In this document: piece by piece, positions 10,021 to 17,769 of the stretch
How positions within the stretch are numbered: the first letter of the stretch is position 1
Layout: every line of letters starts with the position of its first letter
From: Verrucomicrobiota bacterium
GTDB taxonomy: Bacteria; Verrucomicrobiota; Verrucomicrobiia; Limisphaerales; SXTU01
NCBI GenBank assembly: GCA_016235545.1
Contig: JACRKB010000170.1
Span: forward strand, 1 to 39,400
Direction: 5' to 3'
DNA: 39,400 nucleotides
Position numbers and translations under genes: made by a program
The notes under the pieces: model-generated
The model's input: only the letters and a program-made list of their open reading frames with translations
Databases searched by the model: none
What the model was told of the DNA's origin: nothing

Positions 10021-11451
10021 CTACACCAAAACACCCTTGATGACCTCCCCGTAATCCAGGTCGAGCCGCTTGCGGTCTGGGACTTCCAGCTTGCGACCTT
10101 TCAGGCCGAGCTGATGAAGCAGGGTCGCGTGGATGTCCGTGACGTAGTGCGCATCCTCGACTGCGTGGAAGCCCAGCTCGTCCGTCGCGCCGTGGACGAT
10201 CCCGCCCTTGATGCCTCCGCCAGCCAGCCAGACGCTGAAGCCATAAGGATGATGATCGCGTCCGTCCGAGCCCTGCGAGCCGGGCGTGCGGCCAAATTCG
10301 GTGGCGAAGACGACAATGGTCTCGTCCAGCAGGCCGCGCCGTTTCAAGTCATGCAGCAGGCCGGCGGTGGGCTTGTCCACCTGGGCGGAAAGCGTTGAGT
10401 GATTCGCCTTCAAGCTGCTGTGCGCGTCCCACGAGCCCGCAGCACCGTCGCCATGCTGGATTTGAATGAAGCGCACACCGCGCTCGACGAAGCGTCGCGC
10501 GGCGAGGAGCTGCGTGCCGAACGGTTTCGTCCCCGCTTGGTCCAGTCCGTAGAGTTTTTTGGTCTCCTCCGTTTCGCTCTCAGTGTTGACGGCCTCGGGC
10601 ACGGCCATCTGCATGCGATAGGCCAGCTCGTAGCTCTTGATGCGTGCATCGAGCGCCTGGTCGCCGGGATACTGTGTGGCCTTGAGGCGGTTCAACTTGC
10701 CGACGAGGTCGAACTGCATCTGCTGTTCCGCCGAGCTGATGTCACCCTCGGGCCGCGCGTAGGCGAGTGGCTCGCGCGGGTCAATGACGAGCGGCACGGC
10801 GTCGTAGGCGGGGCCGAGGTAGCGCCCGTCGCGCTTGTCGAAGAAGCGCGGCCCCATGTTGATGAACTGCGGGAGGTTTTCGTTGAGCGAACCGAGTCCG
10901 TAGTTGACCCACGCGCCGATGGTCGGCTCCTGCACGTCGAGCATGTGGCGGCCCGAGTGAAACTGGATTTGCGCGCCGTGGTTGTCGTCCGTCGTCCACA
11001 TCGAGCGCACAATGGCGAGGTCGTCCACACTGGCGCGAAGATGGGGAAACCAGTCGCTCACTTCGATGCCGCTCTTGCCGCCGGGGGCGAAGCCGACTTG
11101 CAGCGGGTAAACCTTGTTGCGCTGCTGGCCGTTGGCGTCGTTCACCACGACGACGCGCACGCGCTTGCGCCGCTCCGCGTCGTCAATGCCCTTGAACGGC
11201 GTCTCGGCGAATGTCTTCCCGGCGTATTGGGTGAGCGCGGGCTTGGGATCGAAGCTCTCCATGTGGCTCAACCCGCCCCGCAGGAAAATCCAGATGACTG
11301 ACTTCGCCCGTGCCGGAAAGTGCGGCAGGCCCGTGGGCGGCCGCCAACTGCTCTCCAGCCCGAAGCCATCGCGCGCGAGCATCGTGCCCAGCGCGAGGCC
11401 GCCGAAGCCGAGGCCGGAACGGGTGAGGAAGGAGCGGCGGGTGGGGTTCAT
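10021..11451 (-). CDS. DUF1501 domain-containing Tat-exported protein (sulfatase-like fold)
   Basis: This 476-aa protein has a twin-arginine signal ([10 protein letters not shown], then a hydrophobic glycine-rich stretch). It also has the DUF1501 hallmarks [20 protein letters not shown] near the N-terminus and [20 protein letters not shown] with [19 protein letters not shown] near the C-terminus. DUF1501 proteins have an alkaline-phosphatase/sulfatase-like fold and are abundant in Planctomycetes and Verrucomicrobia. Their substrates are unknown, and they are typically encoded next to a DUF1549/DUF1553 cytochrome. That partner is at 12181-15138, but a toxin-antitoxin pair separates the two here. 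The start lies 6 bp after the toxin stop, so expression may depend on read-through from upstream. Confidence 0.93.
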   Translation of the reverse strand: MNPTRRSFLTRSGLGFGGLALGTMLARDGFGLESSWRPPTGLPHFPARAKSVIWIFLRGGLSHMESFDPKPALTQYAGKTFAETPFKGIDDAERRKRVRVVVVNDANGQQRNKVYPLQVGFAPGGKSGIEVSDWFPHLRASVDDLAIVRSMWTTDDNHGAQIQFHSGRHMLDVQEPTIGAWVNYGLGSLNENLPQFINMGPRFFDKRDGRYLGPAYDAVPLVIDPREPLAYARPEGDISSAEQQMQFDLVGKLNRLKATQYPGDQALDARIKSYELAYRMQMAVPEAVNTESETEETKKLYGLDQAGTKPFGTQLLAARRFVERGVRFIQIQHGDGAAGSWDAHSSLKANHSTLSAQVDKPTAGLLHDLKRRGLLDETIVVFATEFGRTPGSQGSDGRDHHPYGFSVWLAGGGIKGGIVHGATDELGFHAVEDAHYVTDIHATLLHQLGLKGRKLEVPDRKRLDLDYGEVIKGVLV

Positions 11452-11457
11452 GGCAAC

Positions 11458-11958
11458 CTAACGAAGTGCCTTCAACAAGCGGCGTGGACTCGCAACGGCC
11501 ACGGGTTCCAAGTCCGCGTCGGCGAACGCGAGCTTCAGTGCGAACTCTTCAATGCCGAGCAGGTGATTGTCCGAGGTTGCAAGCAGTGGAACACTTTGCA
11601 GCGACGCCTCCGCAAGGATTATTCCGTCGCAAGTTTCATCCTCTGGCAGCAATCCCTGCTCAATCAATCGGCCCGCGAAGCGCGCGGCAACCGCTTCATG
11701 GACGGATGGAAGTTCAAACGGGAGCAGCCTCCAAGGCCGGTCCAACTGCCCCAGCGCCCGGCTGGCGTTGGCGGCGTCTTCCGGTTCGTCTCCCAATGCG
11801 AGCCAAGTCAGTTCCGCAACGACGGTCGGGGGAACCAAAAGCTCGTAAGCCAGTCGCCGGAACGCATCCAGAAAGTCGTGCGCCCAGTCTGAACCGCGCG
11901 ACAAATCCATGAGGACGTTAGTGTCCAGCGCCAGTCTTTTCCTTAAGTTCGCCGCCAT
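11458..11958 (-). CDS. PIN-domain ribonuclease toxin (VapC-like)
   Basis: This 166-aa PIN-domain protein has acidic residues spaced as in VapC nucleases: Asp12 in ALDTNVLMDL, Glu49 in VVAELTWLA, Asp111 in ETCDGIILAEA and Asp130 in ATSDNHLL. Such proteins cleave RNA, often tRNA, when freed from their antitoxin. The gene overlaps the upstream small gene by 41 bp, the usual tight arrangement of a toxin-antitoxin operon. It is somewhat longer than a minimal VapC (about 130-140 aa), with a C-terminal extension after the last acidic residue. Toxic activity is inferred from family and context. Confidence 0.88.
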   Translation of the reverse strand: MAANLRKRLALDTNVLMDLSRGSDWAHDFLDAFRRLAYELLVPPTVVAELTWLALGDEPEDAANASRALGQLDRPWRLLPFELPSVHEAVAARFAGRLIEQGLLPEDETCDGIILAEASLQSVPLLATSDNHLLGIEEFALKLAFADADLEPVAVASPRRLLKALR

Positions 11959-12112
11959 AAATCAGCACCATGCCTTGCCGAAAATATTCCCGGCGCTCTT
12001 CTTCCGTCATCTTGTTCGCAGCCTGCCGTGCGCGGGCCGCCACACGGCTGCCGTAGGTCTCCTCCGGGTAATCCAACGGCATTTTGGCTTTCTTGGTAGG
12101 CTTGCCAGTCAT
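11918..12112 (-). CDS. Small antitoxin-like protein of the PIN toxin module
   Basis: This 64-aa, highly charged protein (KPTKKAKMPLDY... MTEEERREYFRQGM) lies directly upstream of the PIN-domain gene and overlaps it by 41 bp in another frame. Size, order and overlap fit a cognate antitoxin. I do not recognise a named DNA-binding fold (no clear ribbon-helix-helix or AbrB motif), so the role rests on position. The likely start is the ATG at 12112. There are 68 bp between it and the stop of the PSD1 gene upstream in the same direction. Confidence 0.7.
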   Translation of the reverse strand: MTGKPTKKAKMPLDYPEETYGSRVAARARQAANKMTEEERREYFRQGMVLIYGGELKEKTGAGH

Positions 12113-12180
12113 GGTCGGAAGCTAGGTGAGGGCTCGTCTATTGTCGAACAGGTTCTGTCATCGGGATTCTGCGGTGGGTC

Positions 12181-15138
12181 CTAGCGAATCGTGATGAAGT
12201 CGTTGTGATTCAAGAGCGCGTGGACGAGGGCGGCGCGGGCCTTGGCTTCGGGCTGGGCGGACTTGCGCTCCTGCGCGGCGGCGAGGAATTGGGCGAGGCT
12301 GTCGGCGCAAAGTTTTTTCTCTGCGGGCGTGGGCGTGGTGGCGAGCAGCGTGGTGAAGGTGGTGCGAATGAAGGCTTCGTCGGAGGCGCTTTCGGAATCC
12401 TTCACGAGGCGTTCGGCGACCTTTGCGGCGGCGGTGGAAACTAGCTTGCTGTTCGCCAAGGCGAGCGCCTGCTGCGGCAGGATGCTCTCGTCGCGGCGGT
12501 AGCATTCCTTCGTGTTCGCGTTGTCAAACATCTCCAGGAACTTGTTCAAATCCTCGGGCGACTGCGTGAAGTAGAAGCTGCGGCGCAGCGAGTCCTCGCG
12601 CTTCGCGTCAATCGTCGGCCCGCCGAGCTTAGGATCGAGTGTGCCGGCGAGGTGGAGCAGGCTGTCGCGAAGGACGTTGGCGTCCATGCGCTGGGAGTTC
12701 ATGCGCCAGTAGAATTTGTTCTCGGGGTCTGTGGTGTGAGCGGGTGAGAGAGTGAGAGAGTGAGAGAGTGAGAGGGACTTCGAGTCCGGACGCTCAGACG
12801 CTCGCACACTCACACTCCCATATGTGGAAGCCATCCGATAAGCCTCCGACAGAACGATCCTTCGGTGCAAATGCTTCAGACTCCACCCGTGCTCCATAAA
12901 GTCCACGGCGAGCCAGTCGAGCAACTCGGCGTGGACGGGCTTCGCGGCGCGGCGACCGAAGTCCGTGACGTTCGCGACGAGCGGCTGGCTGAAGTGACGG
13001 GTCCAGACGTGGTTCACCAGCACGCGCGCGGTGAGCGGGTTTTGGCGGTCTGCGAGCCACTGCGCCAGCGCGAGCCGTCGGCCGGTGCTCGTGGTCGGAT
13101 ACGGGAGCTGGCGGTGGGCCTCGGACTCGTCCGGCCCCTCGAAGGCCTTGAGCGTGGCGCGGAGCGAAGTGTAGTTCGTGCCGGCCGCGCTGATGGCTTT
13201 CTGGGCTTTCGCCAACACTTCCTGCGCGGTCTTCAACTTCTTCTCTGCGTCCGGCTCCTTCTTCTTCTTAGCCTCAGTGGCGGGCGCAATCAGCTCCAGC
13301 TCGGCTTTCGCCAACTCAGCTTGAGCTTGCGCGAGCTTGAACTTCGCCTCGGCGGTTGCTGCGGCGGCGAGCAGGTTTGAGTTGCTGCGGGAGTGCGCGG
13401 CTCGGCTGGCATCCGCGTTCCAAACGGCGCTGACCATCGCGGGGCGCAACTGGGCGGCGGCGAGAGTGAATTCGGCGGCCTTCAACGCGCCGCGAGCTTG
13501 CTCGGCAGTCGTGGTGGCGGCGGGGGCGGGCGGCGCGGCGGCGGGCGCAACGGCTGAAGCACGGACGCCCGCGTCCGGTTTCGGGGCTGCGGACGTGGGC
13601 GTCCGCGCTCCACTCGCGCGCTCGACTTCGGTGAGCTTCTTCTGAGCGGTTTCCACGGACTGGCGCGCAACGGTGATTTGCTCCTCGGCGGCGAGGAGGT
13701 GGTTCGTGAGCACCCACGGCTGAAGCGCGGGATTGTGCGCGGGCGCAGGCAGCGGCACTGGCGCGATGACCAGCGGCTTGAATGCAAGCGACGCCGGTAT
13801 GGCTGCGGCGATGACGCGGTTCGTGTCGGGCTTTTTCTCATCGCCCTTCACGTGGATGTAAGTGGGCCGGTCCAGGTGCAGGTCGAAGGCGCGCGGGAGG
13901 CCGTCCTTCTCCAAGTCGGCCGTGCCGGGCAGCTCATCGAGGCGCGCGTGATACGGCTCGAAGATCGCGCGCATGGCGTAGTAGTCGGTCGTGGTGAGCG
14001 GGTCGTATTTGTGATCGTGGCATTTCGCGCAGTTCATCGTGAGGCCGAGGAACGCCTTGCTCGTGTGCTCGACGACGTCATCCATCCACGTCGTGCGGTT
14101 GAAGAGGTAGTAGTTGCGCGCCATGAAGCCGGTGGCGCGGAGCGTGGCCGGGTCAGTGGGCGCCAGCTCGTCGCCGGCGATCTGCTCGATAATCATCCGG
14201 TCGTAGCCCTTGTCGGCGTTGAGCGATTCCACAATCCAGTCGCGCCAGTGCCAGATGTGCTTCTGGCTGTAGCGAAGCTGCGCGCCAAGGCCCCACCAGT
14301 CGCTGTAGCGCCAGATGTCCATGAAGTGCCGGCCCCAACGCTCGCCGTAGTGCGGGCTGGCGAGGAGACGCTCGACGACTGCGGCGCGGACTCGGCTCTC
14401 ACCTTCCCGCTTTCTCACCTGTTCATCTACTCCGCTTGCAGGTGCGGGAATGGGAGAGCGGGAAACTGAGAGGTCGCGCTCGAACGCGGCCAACTCCTCG
14501 CGCGTCGGCGGCAGGCCGGTGAGATCGAGAGTGACGCGGCGGAGCCAGAGGGAAGGTTCGGCGGGAGGTTGGGCATTGAGGTTTTGGGTGCGGCGCTGGG
14601 CTTCGAGGAAGGCGTCGAGGGGAGAGAGATTGGTAATCAGTGAAGCGCGAACGCTGGTCGTGGTGCGTGCGGCCTTAGGCTGCTTGCCCACTGCTCCCTC
14701 ACCAATTGCTCTCGCCTCAGGAACCACCGCCTTCACCGGAGGCTTGAACGCCCAGTGCTCACGAGGGTCGGACTCGGGGCGCTCGTCCTTCGGGGCGGGC
14801 GCGCCAGCGGATATCCACTCGCGGAGCGTGGCGATTTGCGGTGCGTGCAGCGGCTCGCCTTCGGGCGGCATCCGCTCATCGAGGCTGTGCGCGGAAACTT
14901 TCTTCACCAGCAGGCTGGGGGCGGGTTTGCCGGCGATGATGGCGGGGCCGTGCTTGCCGCCTTTGCGAATGGACTCCGCCGTGTCGAGCCGCAGCTTCGA
15001 CTCCTGCTTGAGAGCACCGTGACAGGAGTAGCAGCGCGCGGCGAGTATGGGCTTCACGTCGCGCAGGTAATCCACCTTGCCAGCGGCGGAGGCCGGCAAA
15101 ACCAGACCGGCTAGAGCAATCAAGGCTATGAATTTCAT
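12181..15138 (-). CDS. PSD1 family planctomycete-type cytochrome c (PSCyt1-DUF1549-DUF1553)
   Basis: This 985-aa secreted protein has a signal peptide (MKFIALIALAGLVLPASA), a c-type heme motif CYSCHG at residues 36-41 in a PSCyt1 domain, then DUF1549 (LPPTREELAAFERDLS, YGERWGRHFMDIWRYSDW, LTMNCAKCHDHKYDP with a second CxxCH). After a long alanine/lysine-rich helical segment (about residues 490-650) comes DUF1553 (RQNPLTARVLVNHVWTRHF, HGWSLKHLHRRIVLSEAYR, WRMNSQRMDANVLRD, ESILPQQALALANS). Function is unknown; a periplasmic redox role in polysaccharide breakdown has been suggested for such proteins. It normally pairs with DUF1501. I prefer the start at 15138; an ATG at 15177 is possible. Three hairpin-bearing or simple-sequence segments sit in frame at about residues 222-247, 510-526 and 774-801, outside conserved motifs, and look like insertions. 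Confidence 0.92.
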   Translation of the reverse strand: MKFIALIALAGLVLPASAAGKVDYLRDVKPILAARCYSCHGALKQESKLRLDTAESIRKGGKHGPAIIAGKPAPSLLVKKVSAHSLDERMPPEGEPLHAPQIATLREWISAGAPAPKDERPESDPREHWAFKPPVKAVVPEARAIGEGAVGKQPKAARTTTSVRASLITNLSPLDAFLEAQRRTQNLNAQPPAEPSLWLRRVTLDLTGLPPTREELAAFERDLSVSRSPIPAPASGVDEQVRKREGESRVRAAVVERLLASPHYGERWGRHFMDIWRYSDWWGLGAQLRYSQKHIWHWRDWIVESLNADKGYDRMIIEQIAGDELAPTDPATLRATGFMARNYYLFNRTTWMDDVVEHTSKAFLGLTMNCAKCHDHKYDPLTTTDYYAMRAIFEPYHARLDELPGTADLEKDGLPRAFDLHLDRPTYIHVKGDEKKPDTNRVIAAAIPASLAFKPLVIAPVPLPAPAHNPALQPWVLTNHLLAAEEQITVARQSVETAQKKLTEVERASGARTPTSAAPKPDAGVRASAVAPAAAPPAPAATTTAEQARGALKAAEFTLAAAQLRPAMVSAVWNADASRAAHSRSNSNLLAAAATAEAKFKLAQAQAELAKAELELIAPATEAKKKKEPDAEKKLKTAQEVLAKAQKAISAAGTNYTSLRATLKAFEGPDESEAHRQLPYPTTSTGRRLALAQWLADRQNPLTARVLVNHVWTRHFSQPLVANVTDFGRRAAKPVHAELLDWLAVDFMEHGWSLKHLHRRIVLSEAYRMASTYGSVSVRASERPDSKSLSLSHSLTLSPAHTTDPENKFYWRMNSQRMDANVLRDSLLHLAGTLDPKLGGPTIDAKREDSLRRSFYFTQSPEDLNKFLEMFDNANTKECYRRDESILPQQALALANSKLVSTAAAKVAERLVKDSESASDEAFIRTTFTTLLATTPTPAEKKLCADSLAQFLAAAQERKSAQPEAKARAALVHALLNHNDFITIR
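12735..12815. repeat. In-frame low-complexity palindromic segment in the PSD1 gene (third from 5')
   Basis: A run of GTGAGA/GAGAGT words is followed by a hairpin GGACT-TCG-AGTCC (12775-12787). Then comes an imperfect inverse of the first run made of CACACTCACACTC words. It is translated as a Ser/Arg-rich stretch (VSVRASERPDSKSLSLSHS) just before the conserved DPENKFYWRMNSQR motif, so it has been accepted without a frameshift. Confidence 0.75.
13561..13608. repeat. In-frame opposed hairpin pair in the PSD1 gene (second from 5')
   Basis: Two hairpins lie 11 bp apart: CGGACGC-CC-GCGTCCG (13562-13577) and GCGGACG-TGGG-CGTCCGC (13589-13606). The 16-bp core of the second is the reverse complement of the first with one mismatch. 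The segment is translated inside an Ala/Pro-rich linker (GARTPTSAAPKPDAGVRA). Confidence 0.8.
14396..14472. repeat. In-frame long imperfect hairpin in the PSD1 gene (first from 5')
   Basis: The left arm CTCTCACCTTCCCGCTTTC (14396-14414) is matched by the reverse complement of GAGAGCGGGAAACTGAGAG (14454-14472). An inner CACCTG/CAGGTG stem lies at 14416-14421 and 14438-14443. The segment is translated without a stop between conserved parts of DUF1549. Confidence 0.75.
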
Positions 15139-15272
15139 GCGGCGCGCGAGTTGGACTGGCCTGGGGAAGGACTTCATCAATCGCCCTTCAACTTCCCACC
15201 GCACAGCAGCCGACGGTTGTCCAGCGTGGCCTAGACCTCCGCGCTCACCAAACGGAGCCGGGATTTCATCAA

Positions 15273-15512
15273 TCACTTCCCGGGCTTGCCGCCGCCGCCG
15301 CTCTTGCCGCCGCCAGCCGTCAGCACCGTGCCGGTGACGACCCCGACGGCGAAGAACGCGAAATACATGACGGCGGAAGGCAGGGTGATTTTCTGGGGCA
15401 GCACGGGTGGCAGGGTGAACTCCACAGTGCCCCGGTTTTCTCGCCCCATGAGCACGAGGAAAAAGAGCACGACGAGGAGGAAGAGTGTCTTGAGCAGGAG
15501 CTTCGCGTTCAT
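15273..15512 (-). CDS. LapA-like (DUF1049) small inner-membrane protein
   Basis: This 79-aa protein has two predicted TM helices (about residues 6-22 and 46-66). The intervening ENRGTVEFTLPPVLPQKITLPSAV fits the LapA/DUF1049 pattern, in which an Asn-x-x-V-x-F segment is followed by a second helix rich in Gly/Val (FFAVGVVTGTVL). The C-terminus is a short Gly/Lys tail (GGGKSGGGGKPGK). In E. coli, LapA with LapB takes part in LPS assembly control. Here there is no lapB alongside, so a role in envelope homeostasis is only a family inference. The gene lies 134 bp upstream of the PSD1 gene on the same strand. Confidence 0.7.
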   Translation of the reverse strand: MNAKLLLKTLFLLVVLFFLVLMGRENRGTVEFTLPPVLPQKITLPSAVMYFAFFAVGVVTGTVLTAGGGKSGGGGKPGK

Positions 15513-15611
15513 ATTCAGGCCGGGCTGGACGGTAACAACGAGGCGGAGCGTTGTCAGCAGTCAGTTGGCCCGCCCCGTTGGCGGGCGCATTTTGAGGACA
15601 CTGCCCCCGAC

Positions 15612-15648
15612 GGAGCGCGGCTTTCACAGCCTGTGAAGGCCGCGCTCC
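15612..15648. repeat. 37-bp near-perfect GC-rich palindrome
   Basis: The left arm GGAGCGCGGCTTTCACAG pairs with CTGTGAAGGCCGCGCTCC at 17 of 18 positions, the exception being a possible G-T wobble. The centre is tiny. There is no T-run on either side, so it is not a typical intrinsic terminator. It sits between the divergent LapA-like and adenosyltransferase genes. Confidence 0.85.
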
Positions 15649-15772
15649 TGGCCGACGGTTCCCATCCGGCTTCGGAGTTCGGGGCAAACCCGAATTCGGA
15701 AACCCAGGTTAAGAACAGGAGTGGAATCGCGCGCGCTTGCGTGGCGTCTGCGCGGCATTAGGCTCGGCCTCC

Positions 15773-16312
15773 ATGAGCATCGCGACCAGGACGGGCGACA
15801 ACGGCACGACGGGGCTGATGTATAACCGCCGCGTGTCCAAGTGCCACCCGCGCGTGGAGGCCTACGGGACGGTGGACGAGTTGAACGCCGCGCTGGGCCT
15901 GGCCCGAGCTTCGGCCACACACGAGTTCATCAGCAGCAATCTGCTCCTCATCCAGCGCGATCTCGTGACTCTCATGGGCGAACTCGCTACCGGGACGGAG
16001 GACCTGACTCGCTACGCGAAAGACGGCTTCGATCTCGTGAGCGCTGACCTGACCGCGAAGCTCGACAAGTGGGTGCGGGAAATCGAGGCCCAAAGCATCA
16101 CGTTCAAGGGCTGGGCCACGCCGGGCGCGACGCTGAACAGCGCGGCGCTCGACGTGGCGCGCACCGTCTGCCGCCGCGCAGAGCGGCGCGTGTGCGCGCT
16201 GCACGAGGCCGGGCAGTTGCAGAACCCGGAGATCGTCATCTACCTCAACCGGCTCGCGGACTTGCTGTGGCTCTTCGCGCGGTGGGTGGAGACGAAAACA
16301 GGAGTTCAGTAG
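15773..16312 (+). CDS. PduO-type cob(I)alamin adenosyltransferase
   Basis: This 179-aa cytoplasmic enzyme transfers the 5'-deoxyadenosyl group of ATP to cob(I)alamin. Family motifs are present in order: TRTGDNGTTGL at the N-terminus (ATP-binding loop), YGTVDELNAALG, and near the C-terminus VARTVCRRAERRVCAL followed by YLNRLADLLWLFARW. I chose the ATG at 15773, which begins MSIATRTGD as in family members. No other cobalamin gene or B12-dependent enzyme is visible nearby, and I saw no cobalamin riboswitch upstream. The gene stands alone and converges with the monooxygenase operon. Confidence 0.92.
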   Translation: MSIATRTGDNGTTGLMYNRRVSKCHPRVEAYGTVDELNAALGLARASATHEFISSNLLLIQRDLVTLMGELATGTEDLTRYAKDGFDLVSADLTAKLDKWVREIEAQSITFKGWATPGATLNSAALDVARTVCRRAERRVCALHEAGQLQNPEIVIYLNRLADLLWLFARWVETKTGVQ

Positions 16313-16325
16313 GAGCGGCGCAAAA

Positions 16326-16358
16326 CAGTGCCGGTCACAGGCTTCAGCCTGCGCACTG
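16326..16358. terminator. Nested hairpin between convergent genes
   Basis: An outer stem CAGTGC/GCACTG (16326-16331, 16353-16358) encloses an inner stem CAGGCT-TC-AGCCTG (16338-16351). It lies between the stops of the adenosyltransferase and the monooxygenase operon. It lacks a clear T-run, so a bidirectional terminator role is plausible but unproven. It may be another member of the hairpin family seen throughout the window. Confidence 0.45.
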
Positions 16359-16392
16359 GAAGCGTTCAGCAAGCGCTATCTGAAAGTTGCGA

Positions 16393-17769
16393 CTACCGCG
16401 ATGCCTTCTTCCGGGCCTCGCCGGCTTTGCGGAGGTAGTCGCTGATGCCCGGGACGGTCTTTCCTTGCGTGAGGCTTTCGCTGTCCACGGTGAAGTTCAG
16501 ATAGGCCAGGCACATCTCGTCGGTGGTCTGCTCGCCCCAGCGGACTGCCTTGGGCGGGGAGTTGGGGTTGCGCGGGTTTTTGTCGGAGTTGTCGTAGCTG
16601 GCTTCGAGCGTGATTTTCGATCCGCCGGGGAGCTTCACCGGCTCCTGGAAGACGTAGCTGTTCTGCCAGTTGAAATCCCATTCCGGGACGTGGACGAGCG
16701 GGAGTTCCTTGCCGCCGGGCAGGGTGGCGAAGACGCGGATGTCGCGACCGAGGAGGTGCATGTGCGGCATGACGCTGCGCAGGGTGACATCGGCGGGCAC
16801 CGGCATGGTGGAGGTGACACGGTGGTCGGCGTCTCCGGCGGGGATGTTGATGCGGGTGACGAGGGGGAAGAGGCGGGCGCGTTTGTCCACCGGGCCTTTG
16901 GCGTAGTAGAGGCCGATCTTGGTGCGGTCGGTCTCGGGCTTGCCGTTCAGGTTGTAGTGGACCTGGATGACGATGTCGGAGTTCTTCGGCGCGTTCACGC
17001 CTACGCCGTCGGGGGAGCGGCGTGCGACGTTGCCAGGCGCCCAGCCGCCGATCTGGCCTGCGGAGCGGAAGCCCACTCCGCCGCCGGTGCGGTAGCCGGG
17101 GCCAGGGTCTTGGGCGTCCAGCTCGCGGGCCTTGCCGGAAACGTCGAGGTGGACGAGAACGTGGTGGACGACGCGGCGGTTGCCCGGACGAATCTCGACA
17201 GCGGAGAGCCATTTGTCCTCCGTGAAGCCGGTGGGGATGACGAAGTTGCGGTAGATGTCGCGGCCCTCGGCGGGGACGGTGTAAGGCTCGGGCATCTCGA
17301 TGACCAGGTCGGGTTCGCCGTTGCGCCAGCCGTCGGGGAACTTCGGCATCGCGGGGAGGTCGGCGGGGTTGCCCTCCTTCACGCCCTCGGCAGCCCACTG
17401 CTGGATGAGGCCAATTTGGTCGTCGGTGAGACGGCACTCGTCCACGTAAGCGGGGCCAGGCGCGGCTTTCCACGGTGGCATGACTCGCTTGCCGACGACG
17501 CTGGCGATGGTCTTGGCGCGCTTGGCGGCGTCTGCGTAGCTCGTGAGGGTGAAGGGCGCGACCTCGCCAGTGCGGTGGCAGACGGCGCAGTTGCTGAAGA
17601 GAATCGGCGCGACATCCTTCGAGAAGGTGAGGGTGTTCGCGGGGCGCGGGGAGTAGGAGATGGGGCTGGGGGCTGCGGTCCCGGGTTTTGGGTTGGAGGC
17701 GGCGCGCGGTGGGGTGAGGGCGAGGAGGGTGGCGGCGCAGATGAGCCCGAGAAGGAGGCGTTGGTTCAT
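16393..17769 (-). CDS. c-type cytochrome fused to a copper type II (PHM/DBM-like) monooxygenase domain
   Basis: This 458-aa exported protein has a signal peptide (about residues 1-24), then a single c-type heme site CAVCH (61-65) with a candidate axial Met97 (KRVMPPW). A copper type II ascorbate-dependent monooxygenase region follows. All six ligands expected from peptidylglycine hydroxylating monooxygenase are visible in order: His202 and His203 (VHHVLVH), His271 (QVHYN), His336 and His338 (PHMHLLG), and Met419 in DEMC. It should bind two coppers and hydroxylate an organic substrate in the periplasm; the substrate is unknown. The fused heme could supply electrons. It is the last gene of a five-gene overlapping operon headed by an ECF sigma factor, and its start overlaps the redoxin stop (ATGA). 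Confidence 0.88.
   Translation of the reverse strand: MNQRLLLGLICAATLLALTPPRAASNPKPGTAAPSPISYSPRPANTLTFSKDVAPILFSNCAVCHRTGEVAPFTLTSYADAAKRAKTIASVVGKRVMPPWKAAPGPAYVDECRLTDDQIGLIQQWAAEGVKEGNPADLPAMPKFPDGWRNGEPDLVIEMPEPYTVPAEGRDIYRNFVIPTGFTEDKWLSAVEIRPGNRRVVHHVLVHLDVSGKARELDAQDPGPGYRTGGGVGFRSAGQIGGWAPGNVARRSPDGVGVNAPKNSDIVIQVHYNLNGKPETDRTKIGLYYAKGPVDKRARLFPLVTRINIPAGDADHRVTSTMPVPADVTLRSVMPHMHLLGRDIRVFATLPGGKELPLVHVPEWDFNWQNSYVFQEPVKLPGGSKITLEASYDNSDKNPRNPNSPPKAVRWGEQTTDEMCLAYLNFTVDSESLTQGKTVPGISDYLRKAGEARKKASR

Noticed and set aside
15139..15687. 183-residue N-terminal extension of the PSD1 open frame
   Set aside because: It overlaps the LapA-like gene and a palindrome and lacks domain sequence. 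A clear signal peptide starts at 15138.
15513..15772. Cobalamin riboswitch upstream of the adenosyltransferase gene
   Set aside because: No B12-box-like sequence or multi-stem arrangement was found, only the single long palindrome.
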